Shown here in pieces: positions 1 through 6,369 of a stretch of DNA of 7,556 nucleotides (the stretch's first letter is position 1; each line of letters starts with the position of its first letter). Both the position numbers and the translations under genes were made by a program. The stretch is from Candidatus Symbiothrix sp. (lineage in GTDB: Bacteria; Bacteroidota; Bacteroidia; Bacteroidales; Azobacteroidaceae). Location: positions 1 to 7,556 of the forward strand of contig JAISWY010000031.1 of assembly GCA_031270925.1 (NCBI GenBank), in the 5' to 3' direction. The notes under the pieces were generated by a model. That model was not told the DNA's origin, searched no databases, and was given only the letters and a program-made list of their open reading frames with translations.

Positions 1-6
1 TTATCA

Positions 7-246
7 GTGAATTGGCAAAATTATGTAAATGCAGCCGTCATACAGTACGATTGGCTCTGTATGAAAATCAAACAGGTAAAAAAAGCGATATGGTTCGCAA
101 AATGTACAGGGCTAAATATTTACTCAATATATAAATATCATGAACAACAGTATGGAACTCTCAAAAAAAAACAAAGGGATAAATTACTTTTTGTGTCGGG
201 CTGCCTCGACGGCCTGCTTGAATACGAATTAAAAACGCGGATGTGA
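7..246 (+). CDS. Small protein of unknown function, possibly 5'-truncated by the window edge
   Basis: This is a 79-aa reading frame if it starts at the GTG at position 7. The frame is open to the first base of the window, so the true start may lie upstream. An internal ATG at position 61 (Met19) is an alternative start. The product is basic and rich in Lys, Tyr and Trp, with a KKKQRDK cluster near residues 53-59 and no evident membrane segment. I do not recognise the family. Its place just ahead of a MuA-like transposase, where Mu-like phages keep Ner-like regulators and other small early genes, suggests an early accessory protein. No helix-turn-helix can be made out with confidence. Confidence 0.5.
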   Translation: MNWQNYVNAAVIQYDWLCMKIKQVKKAIWFAKCTGLNIYSIYKYHEQQYGTLKKKQRDKLLFVSGCLDGLLEYELKTRM

Positions 247-271
247 GGTTGAATTAATATAAAATGAGATT

Positions 272-484
272 ATGAAAGCAGAAGATTACAAAGATGCATT
301 GGAAATCATTACCGCATCCAGGGCGGCGATAAAAGTCAGTTTCAATGTGCCGGTAAAGGACAATTATTCAAACGTTCATCAAATCATTATTCACGAGTGT
401 AACGCAACAACAATCAATTTGTTGGTAAATGCAAAATACTCCTTATTTATGACCGATAAAGGATTAGCAGTAGATAAATTTTAA
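272..484 (+). CDS. Hypothetical small early protein (70 aa)
   Basis: This is a complete 70-aa frame from ATG to TAA, starting 25 nt after the previous stop. Residues about 1-20 look helical (MKAEDYKDALEII...), and the rest alternates hydrophobic and polar residues like a small alpha/beta fold. There is no signal peptide, no membrane segment and no catalytic motif I can identify. The leader is A/T-rich (atgagattATG) with at most a weak purine tract, which is normal for Bacteroidota. It sits in a closely spaced same-strand series leading into the transposase gene, so it is probably co-transcribed. The family is not recognised. Confidence 0.55.
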   Translation: MKAEDYKDALEIITASRAAIKVSFNVPVKDNYSNVHQIIIHECNATTINLLVNAKYSLFMTDKGLAVDKF

Positions 485-488
485 AAAC

Positions 489-698
489 ATGAAACGATTA
501 TTAATTAGAATTTTAGGACCCAAAGACGCTCGCGCCATTTTGCGCTTAAGCGTAAAGCACAGAATTTATTGTGTTTATTTCTGCCTCAGTTTCTGCATGC
601 TGGGCATTGGCGACGACAGTCCAATATGGGTGATTGCGCTGGTAGCTGCCAACTTCGTCAATGCCGCAAGGTTGCTTAAAAAAATACCATTGGAGTAG
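489..698 (+). CDS. Small probable membrane protein (69 aa)
   Basis: This is a 69-aa frame starting 4 nt after the preceding stop. The first 25 residues are basic (MKRLLIRILGPKDAR). Two hydrophobic stretches follow, about residues 27-41 (YCVYFCLSFCMLGIG) and 45-62 (PIWVIALVAANFVNAARL), and then a Lys-containing tail. This pattern suggests one or two inner-membrane helices. It ends in three consecutive in-frame TAG codons (696-704). I do not recognise the family. Small membrane proteins are common among early accessory genes of temperate phages, but nothing here shows what this one does. Confidence 0.5.
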   Translation: MKRLLIRILGPKDARAILRLSVKHRIYCVYFCLSFCMLGIGDDSPIWVIALVAANFVNAARLLKKIPLE

Positions 699-731
699 TA
701 GTAGGCGTAAAATAAGTATTATTCAAGGGGT

Positions 732-2789
732 ATGCAGACAACAGTTAATCCATACGAATATATCGACGGCAAATTAGGCATTCAGGCGCGATTCCTTTTT
801 GAAGGCGAGGGGGCGCACGAGCAAAGCCTGCGTTTGATAAGCGCAGGCGGACTGCGGCAACGCATCAGCCGGAAATCCGTTTATAAACTGCGCAATGGCG
901 GCGGATGCGGCGAGGAAAGCACGGCGGTTCTTTTGGCGGAGAGTTTGCCGACAAGTTGGCTGAACCTGTCGATTAAGCAATTCGGCAATCCGCCGGCCAT
1001 CGCCAAAAAATCGCTGTTTGAAAGCTTGTATGAACGCGACATGAATGCCTATTATTTTTATACTACATACCCCTTTCCCCATAAAGTAAGCGAAGACAGG
1101 ATAGAAGAATACACGCTCAACGCCTCGGTTTTGAATACAATCGGGAAAATAAACGCCAAGCGCAAGCAGTTCCGCAAAGAAACAGGAAACGAGGCAGGCG
1201 ACCTCTGGACGGTTGTAGCCGCCGAAAGCAACCGTTTTCGGGATAAGCAGCCACACAGTCTCCCGAATAGCGCAGTAAAGTTACGCCTTAAATGGAACGA
1301 ATATAAGAAAGGCGGATACGCCGCGATTATCCATAAAAATTTCGGCAATGCCAATGCCCGCGTAGTAAGCGTTGATATGGAACTGTTTTTGAACAGCCTT
1401 TTTGCCGACCGCAGCAAAAAGCCGACAATGGCCGATATAACAGGGATGTACAACGGTTTTTTGAACGGGCAAATAGAAGTAATCAACAACCAAACAGGCG
1501 AACTGTATAATCCCGATGAGTTTGCTCCGATCAGCCCTTCCACTATTTATAACTATTTGGCGAAATGGGATAATCGCATTGCTACGCATACGATTCGCGG
1601 TGGCAACAGACAGTTGCTTATTGCAAAATTTCGTCCCTACCATTCATTGAAACAGGCCAAATACGCAGGCTCGATTATTTCTGTGGACGACCGTCAACCG
1701 CCGTTTATCTACAACAGGCAGAACGACCGTGTCTGGTTTTACAACGGCATTGATTTGGGTAGCGAATGTTTTACCTGCTGGGTTTACGGCAAATCGAAAG
1801 AAGGCATCATCTTGGAGTTTTACCGTCAAATGATACGCAATTATGCGCAGTGGGGCTTGAGCCTTCCGGCAGAACTTGAAGGCGAATTAAACCTGAACGC
1901 TTCGTACAAGGATACTTTCCTGAAAGAGGGCGTGATGTTCCAATACGTGCATATTGAGGCCAACAACGCCCGCGCCAAGCGAATTGAAGGATATAACCGG
2001 CCACTGCGTTACGAATATGAGCGCGGCGAAGAAGGTTGGCTTGCGCGGCCGGGAGCGTTGAACGAATCGTATCAGGCGGGGCCGGAGGCAAAGATAATCA
2101 GGCCTTACGATGAAATCGTCGAACTCGGATTACGCGCCATCGAACGATGGAACAACGCCGAACACTCTAAAATCGAGGGCAAAACCCGCTGGGAAGTATT
2201 TCTGGAAAGCCAAAACCCTGACCTGCAGCCCATCAATTACCGCGCCATCGTGCCGCTTTTGGGATACAAGACCGAAACAAGCTGCCATACCGGTATAATC
2301 AAACTGCAAAGACAGGAATGGCTCTTGGGCATAAACGGCGTGATAGCCGTAGGCAGTAAATTAATAGACCTGATGTGCGAGATAGAAGGCAAAAACGTGG
2401 ATGTATACTGGCTCGACGGCAACGACGGCGAGATACTGAAAGCCTACGTTTTCGTTGGCGACCGCTGCATCTGCGAAGCCATCCGCAAGCCGGAATACAA
2501 TCGCGCCCGGATAGAGCGCACGCCGGAAGACGAAGCCAACCGCGAACTGATGTGCAAATACGTTGCTACCATCGACGGCTTCGGCAAGCGCAAACGCCAA
2601 ACCATCGAGCGCGTAACGGTTATCGACAACCGGACTAAAACATTGAATAATAAGTTTTCCATCTCCGGCAACCGTCCGGCAGCAATCGAATTGCCCGCCG
2701 CAGAGGTATTGCCCGATGCGGACGACGAGGAATTGGAACTCGCAGTTGCGGAAAATCGTCCGCAACGGAATTTTATAGACGAATTTTAA
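732..2789 (+). CDS. MuA-like DDE transposase of a transposable phage
   Basis: This 685-aa protein is close in length to phage Mu MuA (663 aa). Its expected role is to bind the element ends, assemble the transpososome and catalyse nicking and strand transfer. From the N-terminus, residues 1-90 and about 170-205 look like DNA-binding helical segments. The RNase-H-like core begins near residue 310, with D319-D320 in ISVDD, a segment VWFYNGIDLGSE (D341) matching the strand after the first Asp of MuA, and a helix ending in PAELEGELNLN (381-389). E419 in AKRIEGYNRPLR corresponds to the MuA glutamate in VERAFG. Residues about 540-590 (VDVYWLDG ... VFVGDRCICEA) closely resemble the MuA C-terminal beta-barrel (YCYTLDGRFICEA). 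The tail from about 610 is basic and then acidic, like the MuA domain that contacts MuB. The ATG has a purine-rich CAAGGGGT leader. By eye the middle catalytic Asp is not evident; E381, E383 and E385 lie there instead. Confidence 0.9.
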   Translation: MQTTVNPYEYIDGKLGIQARFLFEGEGAHEQSLRLISAGGLRQRISRKSVYKLRNGGGCGEESTAVLLAESLPTSWLNLSIKQFGNPPAIAKKSLFESLYERDMNAYYFYTTYPFPHKVSEDRIEEYTLNASVLNTIGKINAKRKQFRKETGNEAGDLWTVVAAESNRFRDKQPHSLPNSAVKLRLKWNEYKKGGYAAIIHKNFGNANARVVSVDMELFLNSLFADRSKKPTMADITGMYNGFLNGQIEVINNQTGELYNPDEFAPISPSTIYNYLAKWDNRIATHTIRGGNRQLLIAKFRPYHSLKQAKYAGSIISVDDRQPPFIYNRQNDRVWFYNGIDLGSECFTCWVYGKSKEGIILEFYRQMIRNYAQWGLSLPAELEGELNLNASYKDTFLKEGVMFQYVHIEANNARAKRIEGYNRPLRYEYERGEEGWLARPGALNESYQAGPEAKIIRPYDEIVELGLRAIERWNNAEHSKIEGKTRWEVFLESQNPDLQPINYRAIVPLLGYKTETSCHTGIIKLQRQEWLLGINGVIAVGSKLIDLMCEIEGKNVDVYWLDGNDGEILKAYVFVGDRCICEAIRKPEYNRARIERTPEDEANRELMCKYVATIDGFGKRKRQTIERVTVIDNRTKTLNNKFSISGNRPAAIELPAAEVLPDADDEELELAVAENRPQRNFIDEF

Positions 2790-2813
2790 ATCATTTAAAT
2801 AAGCAAGATTGAT

Positions 2814-3725
2814 ATGATTACATTGACAAATGAGTTTAGGGAAAAAGTCGCGCAGGCATTATTGGCGCAACGCGACAATTACGACGGTAGCGACGCGATG
2901 TTCGCCCGCAGGTACGGAATCGGCGGAGCCATTTACAGCCGCTTGAAATCGGGCGAACGCGAAGGCCTTTTGCAGCCGGCCAAGTGGATGAGTTTGGGGC
3001 GCGAACTGAACGTGAGCAAAAACGACCGCAAGTGGAAAGCAGTGGAAACGGAAGTGTTCCGCCGGATACGCGAGGAAATTTTGTTCTGCAAGACTTACAG
3101 CAAGAGCCGTATTTTTGTGGACAACTGCGGTATCGGCAAAACATTCACCGCCAAGTACCTTGCTAACACCGAAAAAAATGTTTTTTATCTCGACTGCACC
3201 CAATGCCACGAATGGAACAGTTTTATTAAGGCGATGGCCAAAGCCATCGGCGTGGATGTGCGCGGGACATTGGATGAACTGAAAGCGGAAACAAAATACT
3301 ATCTGAATGTTTTGCCCGCCCCGGTTGTGATTATTGACGAGGCAGGCGCATTAAGTAAAAAGGCTTTGGGCTTGCTGCAAGAGTATTGGAACGGAACGGA
3401 AGGCTGTTGCGGATGGTATATAATGGGAGCCAACGCCCTGCGCAACAAAATAGCCGAAGGTGTTATGCGCGACCGCGATTATTTCGCCGAACTGTTTAGT
3501 CGTTTTTCCGACAAATTTTCGAGCATCGTTCCGCGCGAGCAAAACGAAAGGATGGAATTTTACAAACGTCTGATTACCGACGTTATTTCGGCTAACATGG
3601 AAGACAAAAGCAAACTGAAAGAACTTGTCCGCCGCTGTCTCGTGGCTGACGACGGTAACATATCGGGCTTGCGCCGTGCGGAATCGCTGCTTATACTGTA
3701 TAATAATCAAGCAAATGAAGCATGA
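2814..3725 (+). CDS. MuB-like AAA+ ATPase, target-DNA activator of transposition
   Basis: This 303-aa protein nearly matches MuB (312 aa) and sits 24 nt after the MuA-like gene, the usual MuA-MuB order. MuB-family proteins form ATP-dependent filaments on DNA, choose target sites and stimulate MuA. Residues about 5-65 form a helical N-terminal domain with a helix-turn-helix look (SDAMFARRYGIGGAIYSRLK). The P-loop is D103-N-C-G-I-G-K109-T110. Walker B is VVIIDEAG, with D175 and E176. A possible sensor segment is WYIMGAN at about 202-208. The first Gly of the Walker A consensus is replaced by Asp103, while the essential GKT is intact. The C-terminal 80 residues are helical, as in the MuB C-terminal domain. 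The stop overlaps the next start (ATGA), suggesting translational coupling. A Tn7 TnsC-type reading is possible, but the partner gene favours MuB. Confidence 0.85.
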   Translation: MITLTNEFREKVAQALLAQRDNYDGSDAMFARRYGIGGAIYSRLKSGEREGLLQPAKWMSLGRELNVSKNDRKWKAVETEVFRRIREEILFCKTYSKSRIFVDNCGIGKTFTAKYLANTEKNVFYLDCTQCHEWNSFIKAMAKAIGVDVRGTLDELKAETKYYLNVLPAPVVIIDEAGALSKKALGLLQEYWNGTEGCCGWYIMGANALRNKIAEGVMRDRDYFAELFSRFSDKFSSIVPREQNERMEFYKRLITDVISANMEDKSKLKELVRRCLVADDGNISGLRRAESLLILYNNQANEA

Positions 3726-4348
3726 AACGATCATTATCAAGTTATAACCTCATGAACATGAAGCCGGGCAAAAAATTAAAGATAGCCGACGCGAATATGC
3801 AGAAGATATTGGGCGACGTTTCGCCGGCGGGCATCTGGCTGATTTACGGCAGGGAAAAGAACGGTAAAACATGGTTTTCCCTGCAAATGGCCAAACTGCT
3901 TTCCAAGACAGGAAAGACGGCATACGTTTCGGCGGAGGAAGGTTTTGGCGACAGTTTCCGCGCAGTATGCCGACGGGCGTGCATCACTTCCGCCGACCGG
4001 ATCGCATGGTACGGCTATTTGTCGATCGATGAGTTGATCGACAAATTCGGCAAGTCCAAAGCTCCGCGAATCATCTTTATAGACAATTTGACGGTTTACA
4101 TGGGCGAGTTAAAACCTTCGGAAGTCAAAAACCGCCTGGCTGCATCCCTGCCGAAAAGCCTGCTTATTTTTGTGGCACACGAGGAACGGAAAGAGCCGTA
4201 TCCGTCAATCGCGAAGCAGGCCAAACGCTGGGCAAACGTGGTTTTTCATGTAGAAGGATTGAAAGCGATTGTTACAAGCCGTTTTTCGACGGGCGGCGAA
4301 ATCGTAATCGATGAATCCAAAGGCGAATTGTATTGGGGCAAAAATTAA
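3722..4348 (+). CDS. RecA-fold P-loop ATPase (AAA_25/Sak4-like)
   Basis: This 208-aa protein overlaps the MuB-like gene by 4 bp. The core is a compact RecA-type ATPase: beta strand IWLIY, then Walker A G43-R-E-K-N-G-K49-T50, then YVSAEEG at 68-74 placing a Glu (E72 or E73) where RecA has its catalytic glutamate. Walker B is RIIFIDN with D121, and LLIFVAHEERKE at about 147-158 resembles the strand and sensor loop that follow. A short Gly/Lys-poor C-terminal beta segment ends the protein. The small size fits phage RecA-like core proteins (Sak4/RepA type) better than a helicase. Classical phage Mu has no such second ATPase, so it may aid recombination or replication of the element; that role is inferred. 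Met11 and Met13 are alternative starts, but the ATGA overlap favours Met1. Confidence 0.75.
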   Translation: MKRSLSSYNLMNMKPGKKLKIADANMQKILGDVSPAGIWLIYGREKNGKTWFSLQMAKLLSKTGKTAYVSAEEGFGDSFRAVCRRACITSADRIAWYGYLSIDELIDKFGKSKAPRIIFIDNLTVYMGELKPSEVKNRLAASLPKSLLIFVAHEERKEPYPSIAKQAKRWANVVFHVEGLKAIVTSRFSTGGEIVIDESKGELYWGKN

Positions 4349-4363
4349 TTAATATTTACAGTT

Positions 4364-4813
4364 ATGATGACGATTACAGACAAACAATTTAACGGATTAT
4401 TGAAAAAATATCATGCAATCTGCCGGCAACTGAAAATGGATGAAGACGCGCGTATGGATATGCTGATGAACAATTATGGCGTAACAAGCAGCGTGGAACT
4501 GGATTTTCCGCAACTTCTCGAACTGTGCGGCATATTGGAACGACAGGCAAGACCGGAACTGGCCGTGCAGGATAAATGGCGCAAGCGGTTGATGAAATCA
4601 ATCGGCGTGTGGATGGAAAACATGGGCAGGGAGAGCAATGCCAAACTTATCAAGGCTACAGCTTGCAGGGCAGCCGGCGTGGACGATTTTAACCGTATTC
4701 CGGTTGAGCGTCTGCGGAGTTTGTACAACGCTTTTAATAAGAAAAACAAGGATTTGGAGTGGGTAGGCGGCCTGACAGCCGAAGCCCTGTTGAACAAAAT
4801 AAATCTGAATTGA
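4364..4813 (+). CDS. GemA/gp16-like phage early protein (DUF1018-type, tentative)
   Basis: This is a 149-aa helical, charged, cytoplasmic-type protein. The C-terminal half has the outline of Mu gp16 (GemA) family proteins: a Trp/Lys-Arg helix (DKWRKRLMKSIGVW), then a helix with Lys-Ile/Ala-x-Arg-Ala spacing (LIKATACRAAGVDDFNRIP), then ERLRSLYNAFNKKNKD. GemA of Mu modulates host gene expression and DNA supercoiling, and related proteins sit just after the transposition genes in many Mu-like phages, as here. The resemblance is by eye and moderate. There is no clear Shine-Dalgarno before the ATG (aatatttacagtt), and an adjacent in-frame ATG lies 3 nt further in. The next gene starts after a 1-nt gap, indicating coupled translation. 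Confidence 0.6.
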   Translation: MMTITDKQFNGLLKKYHAICRQLKMDEDARMDMLMNNYGVTSSVELDFPQLLELCGILERQARPELAVQDKWRKRLMKSIGVWMENMGRESNAKLIKATACRAAGVDDFNRIPVERLRSLYNAFNKKNKDLEWVGGLTAEALLNKINLN

Positions 4814-4814
4814 T

Positions 4815-5054
4815 ATGGCTTACAATAAAATGGGATACGAAATAAGGGCGGAAAATATCAAGGCGATGACCGCGCTGTATTATGAGCCTGAAAATCAGTC
4901 GAAGTGTTACAGGCAGGTATGGCGCAGCCATATTTACCCGCATTGGGGAATAGGCTATAAATCGTTTCTGAATTACATCCACTACGATAAGGATAGCGAT
5001 TCAAGAAAAAGGAACAACAGAGAAGATAAACGACAATTAAAGATATTCGATTAA
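4815..5054 (+). CDS. Small phage protein of unknown function (79 aa)
   Basis: This is a 79-aa frame that begins one base after the GemA-like stop, so it is very probably translated with it. The product is rich in Tyr, Lys and Arg. A central segment (NQSKCYRQVWRSHIYPHWG, then YKSFLNYI, about residues 27-54) has the helix-loop-helix feel of a small nucleic-acid-binding or winged-helix protein, and the C-terminus is strongly basic (SRKRNNREDKRQLK). I recognise no defined family. Location and charge suggest an early DNA- or RNA-associated accessory protein. No membrane segment or signal peptide is visible. Confidence 0.6.
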   Translation: MAYNKMGYEIRAENIKAMTALYYEPENQSKCYRQVWRSHIYPHWGIGYKSFLNYIHYDKDSDSRKRNNREDKRQLKIFD

Positions 5055-5087
5055 ACAATATTTAAAAACAATTTAAATTTAATTTTT
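5055..5087 (+). promoter_or_regulatory. A/T-rich leader of the DUF3164-type gene
   Basis: This 33-bp spacer consists almost wholly of A and T (only two C residues) and contains the palindrome AATTTAAATT at 5070-5079. It lies between tightly packed genes and has no purine Shine-Dalgarno. An unstructured, A/T-rich leader is the usual way Bacteroidota achieve strong translation initiation, so this may raise expression of the downstream gene relative to its operon neighbours. No Bacteroidota -7 element (TAnnTTTG) is visible, so I do not call a promoter. Confidence 0.3.
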
Positions 5088-5738
5088 ATGGACATTTCAA
5101 AATTAACGCCGGAAGAAAAAACGGCATTGTTCGCGCAACTGGAAAGCGAACAGAAATCGGAAAAAGAACGTATCGTGCAGGAACGCGAAACGTTTAAGAC
5201 GTTGAAGGATGAAACCATCAGGGAGATGTTTGAGGAACTCAAAAAAATTTCCAAGCAGTTGTATTTTGTAAAAGGCGTTGTATTTTCCCGCTTCGATACC
5301 ATCAGGGAAATGAAAAACGATCTTTTCAAGACCAAGTCCGACAGGAAAACCGACACTTACACCACAGGCGACGGTCGCATTTCCATCACCGTCGGCAACC
5401 GCGTAAACGAGGGTTGGGACGACACCGTAGAGGTCGGCATCGAAAAAGTGCGCAACTTTATCAAGACGCTTGCAAAAGACGAAAACAGCGCCAACCTTGT
5501 TGAAACCATTATGAGCCTGATTGCAAAAGACCGCAAAGGGAATTTGAAGGCAAGCAAAGTATTGGAACTCGAAAAACTGGCAAAAAAATGCAACGACGCC
5601 GGTTTCAACGACGGCATCGCCATTATCAAGGACGCTTACCGGCCTGCGCCGTCGCGCCAATTTATCGAGGCAAAGTTCAGGGACGACAATGACAGGGAAC
5701 ATAATTTGCCGCTTTCGATTTCGGCGTTTGATTTATAA
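5088..5738 (+). CDS. DUF3164-type Mu-like phage protein
   Basis: This 216-aa protein fits the DUF3164 family of Mu-like and related phages. The N-terminal half (about residues 7-85) is long, charged and helical, likely a coiled coil (LTPEEKTALFAQLESEQKSE and onward). The hallmark block follows: a Thr-Gly-Asp-Gly-Arg-Ile-Ser-Ile-Thr-Val-Gly-Asn stretch near 92-104, then WDDTVEVGIEKVRNFI at about 109-124. The C-terminal part has KDRKGNLKASKVLELEKLAKK-type helices and a final RPAPSRQFIEAKFRD segment. The family's biochemical role is not established; some databases mislabel relatives as sulfate transporters, and there is no membrane segment here to support that. Its place behind the transposition genes matches the usual early-operon position. 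The next verified gene is more than 250 bp away, with only tiny ORFs between. Confidence 0.85.
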   Translation: MDISKLTPEEKTALFAQLESEQKSEKERIVQERETFKTLKDETIREMFEELKKISKQLYFVKGVVFSRFDTIREMKNDLFKTKSDRKTDTYTTGDGRISITVGNRVNEGWDDTVEVGIEKVRNFIKTLAKDENSANLVETIMSLIAKDRKGNLKASKVLELEKLAKKCNDAGFNDGIAIIKDAYRPAPSRQFIEAKFRDDNDREHNLPLSISAFDL

Positions 5739-5790
5739 ACTTTTTAAAATTATCAGTACGAAAAAAATAGCAATAATTGAAGTAAAAGTA

Positions 5791-5853
5791 ATGTTGCCCG
5801 CTAATTTCAAGCCCCGCACATTAACTTATTATGGTTTAATTGGAATGTTATGA
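5791..5853 (+). CDS. Very small ORF (20 aa from ATG; frame open upstream to an ACG at 5758)
   Basis: The ATG at 5791 opens a 20-codon frame beginning MLPANFKPRTL. Its TGA (5851-5853) overlaps the next ATG as ATGA, the same coupling used by the MuB-like and ATPase genes. The frame also reads smoothly upstream as KKIAIIEVKV behind an ACG codon at 5758-5760, where ATG would give a typical 31-aa small protein. Either translation starts at 5791, or ACG is a rare or decayed start. The peptide is amphipathic with a hydrophobic C-terminus and belongs to no family I know. The coupling is the main support; at this length chance remains possible. Confidence 0.3.
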   Translation: MLPANFKPRTLTYYGLIGML

Positions 5854-5999
5854 ATTGCATAGTTTTCAAATCGTCCGGATTTTACGGGTTTAATGTTTTC
5901 ATAAGATATTTTTATGGCAATGTGGTAGATCGGGAATCTACCACATATATATCCTATGAAAGGCTGGTTGCGGGTTTAAGCGGTAATTATTTAAGTTAA
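5850..5999 (+). CDS. Small ORF (49 aa), unknown function
   Basis: This ATG-to-TAA frame of 49 codons lies between the DUF3164-type gene and the HAD phosphatase. It starts inside the stop of the upstream mini-ORF (ATGA), has a GGA about 5 nt before its ATG, and ends 8 nt before the next gene. The product is aromatic-rich near the N-terminus (VFKSSGFYGFNVFIRYFYG) and ends in an ERLVAGLSGNYLS segment. I do not recognise it. The tight junctions on both sides fill what would otherwise be an unusually long gap in this operon, which supports a real gene. A perfect 11-bp inverted repeat (5920-5946) lies within it. The alternative is that the stretch is a structured leader for the phosphatase gene. 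Confidence 0.4.
   Translation: MNCIVFKSSGFYGFNVFIRYFYGNVVDRESTTYISYERLVAGLSGNYLS
5920..5946 (+). repeat. Perfect 11-bp inverted repeat with 5-nt loop
   Basis: ATGTGGTAGAT (5920-5930) and its exact reverse complement ATCTACCACAT (5936-5946) flank the loop CGGGA. The stem contains five G/C pairs and would be stable in RNA. No T-run follows (ATATATCC), so it is not a standard intrinsic terminator. It lies 61 bp before the HAD phosphatase start, inside the 49-aa ORF. It could be an operator for a dimeric regulator, an mRNA-processing or attenuation hairpin, or part of the coding sequence by chance. Confidence 0.55.
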
Positions 6000-6007
6000 A
6001 GCAAAAA

Positions 6008-6367
6008 ATGAAGAGCATGATTATAGCAATAGATTTTGATGGAACACTGCACACGGGCAACTGGCCGGAAATCGGCGCGCCCGCTCCGTATGCAAAGGCG
6101 GTAATGCAACTTTTAAAAGAGGAAGGGCATTACCTGATTATCTGGACGTGTCGCGAAGGCGCGCGTCAAACAGAAATGATTAACTGGTTGCTGGAACAGG
6201 GCATTCCGTTCGACCGAGTGAACGAACACAAGCCGGGCGCCGCAGAACTGTATGGTTCCGCATCTCGGAAAGTATATGCACACTTGTATATTGACGACAA
6301 ACAGGTGGGCGGATTGCCCGCTTGGCCGGAAATATACGAGTGGATAGCCCGAAAGCTAAATAAATAA
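6008..6367 (+). CDS. HAD-superfamily hydrolase, cap-less BT0820-like phosphatase
   Basis: This 119-aa protein carries all four HAD motifs. Motif I is IAIDFDGT, with nucleophile D9 and acid/base D11. Motif II is the Thr in IIWTCREG (T47). Motif III is the Lys in SRKVYAHLY (K88). Motif IV is IDDK (D96, D97). The enzyme would use a phospho-aspartyl intermediate and Mg2+ to remove phosphate from a small molecule or nucleic-acid end. It is short and has no visible cap insertion, and the GGLPAWPEIYEW ending closely recalls BT0820 of Bacteroides thetaiotaomicron, whose true substrate I do not know. Related small HAD genes occur in Bacteroidota prophages. Here the gene is 8 nt after the 49-aa ORF and 2 nt before the next, so it is co-transcribed. 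An A-rich leader (AGCAAAAA) precedes the ATG; Met4 is an alternative start. Confidence 0.85.
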   Translation: MKSMIIAIDFDGTLHTGNWPEIGAPAPYAKAVMQLLKEEGHYLIIWTCREGARQTEMINWLLEQGIPFDRVNEHKPGAAELYGSASRKVYAHLYIDDKQVGGLPAWPEIYEWIARKLNK

Positions 6368-6369
6368 TC

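Noticed and set aside
774..1643. Several minus-strand open frames opposite the transposase gene
   Set aside because: They overlap one another and a clear MuA-like coding region, lack recognisable motifs, and no minus-strand gene is otherwise seen in the window.
4020..4041. GTCGATC...GATCGAC inverted repeat
   Set aside because: It is a short stem wholly inside the RecA-fold ATPase gene, explained by the codons for Ile-Asp repeated in SIDELIDK.
5103..5702. 199-codon minus-strand open frame opposite the DUF3164-type gene
   Set aside because: It is the mirror of a well-supported plus-strand gene, rich in Phe and Cys runs as expected from antisense of Lys/Glu-rich coding, with no family features.
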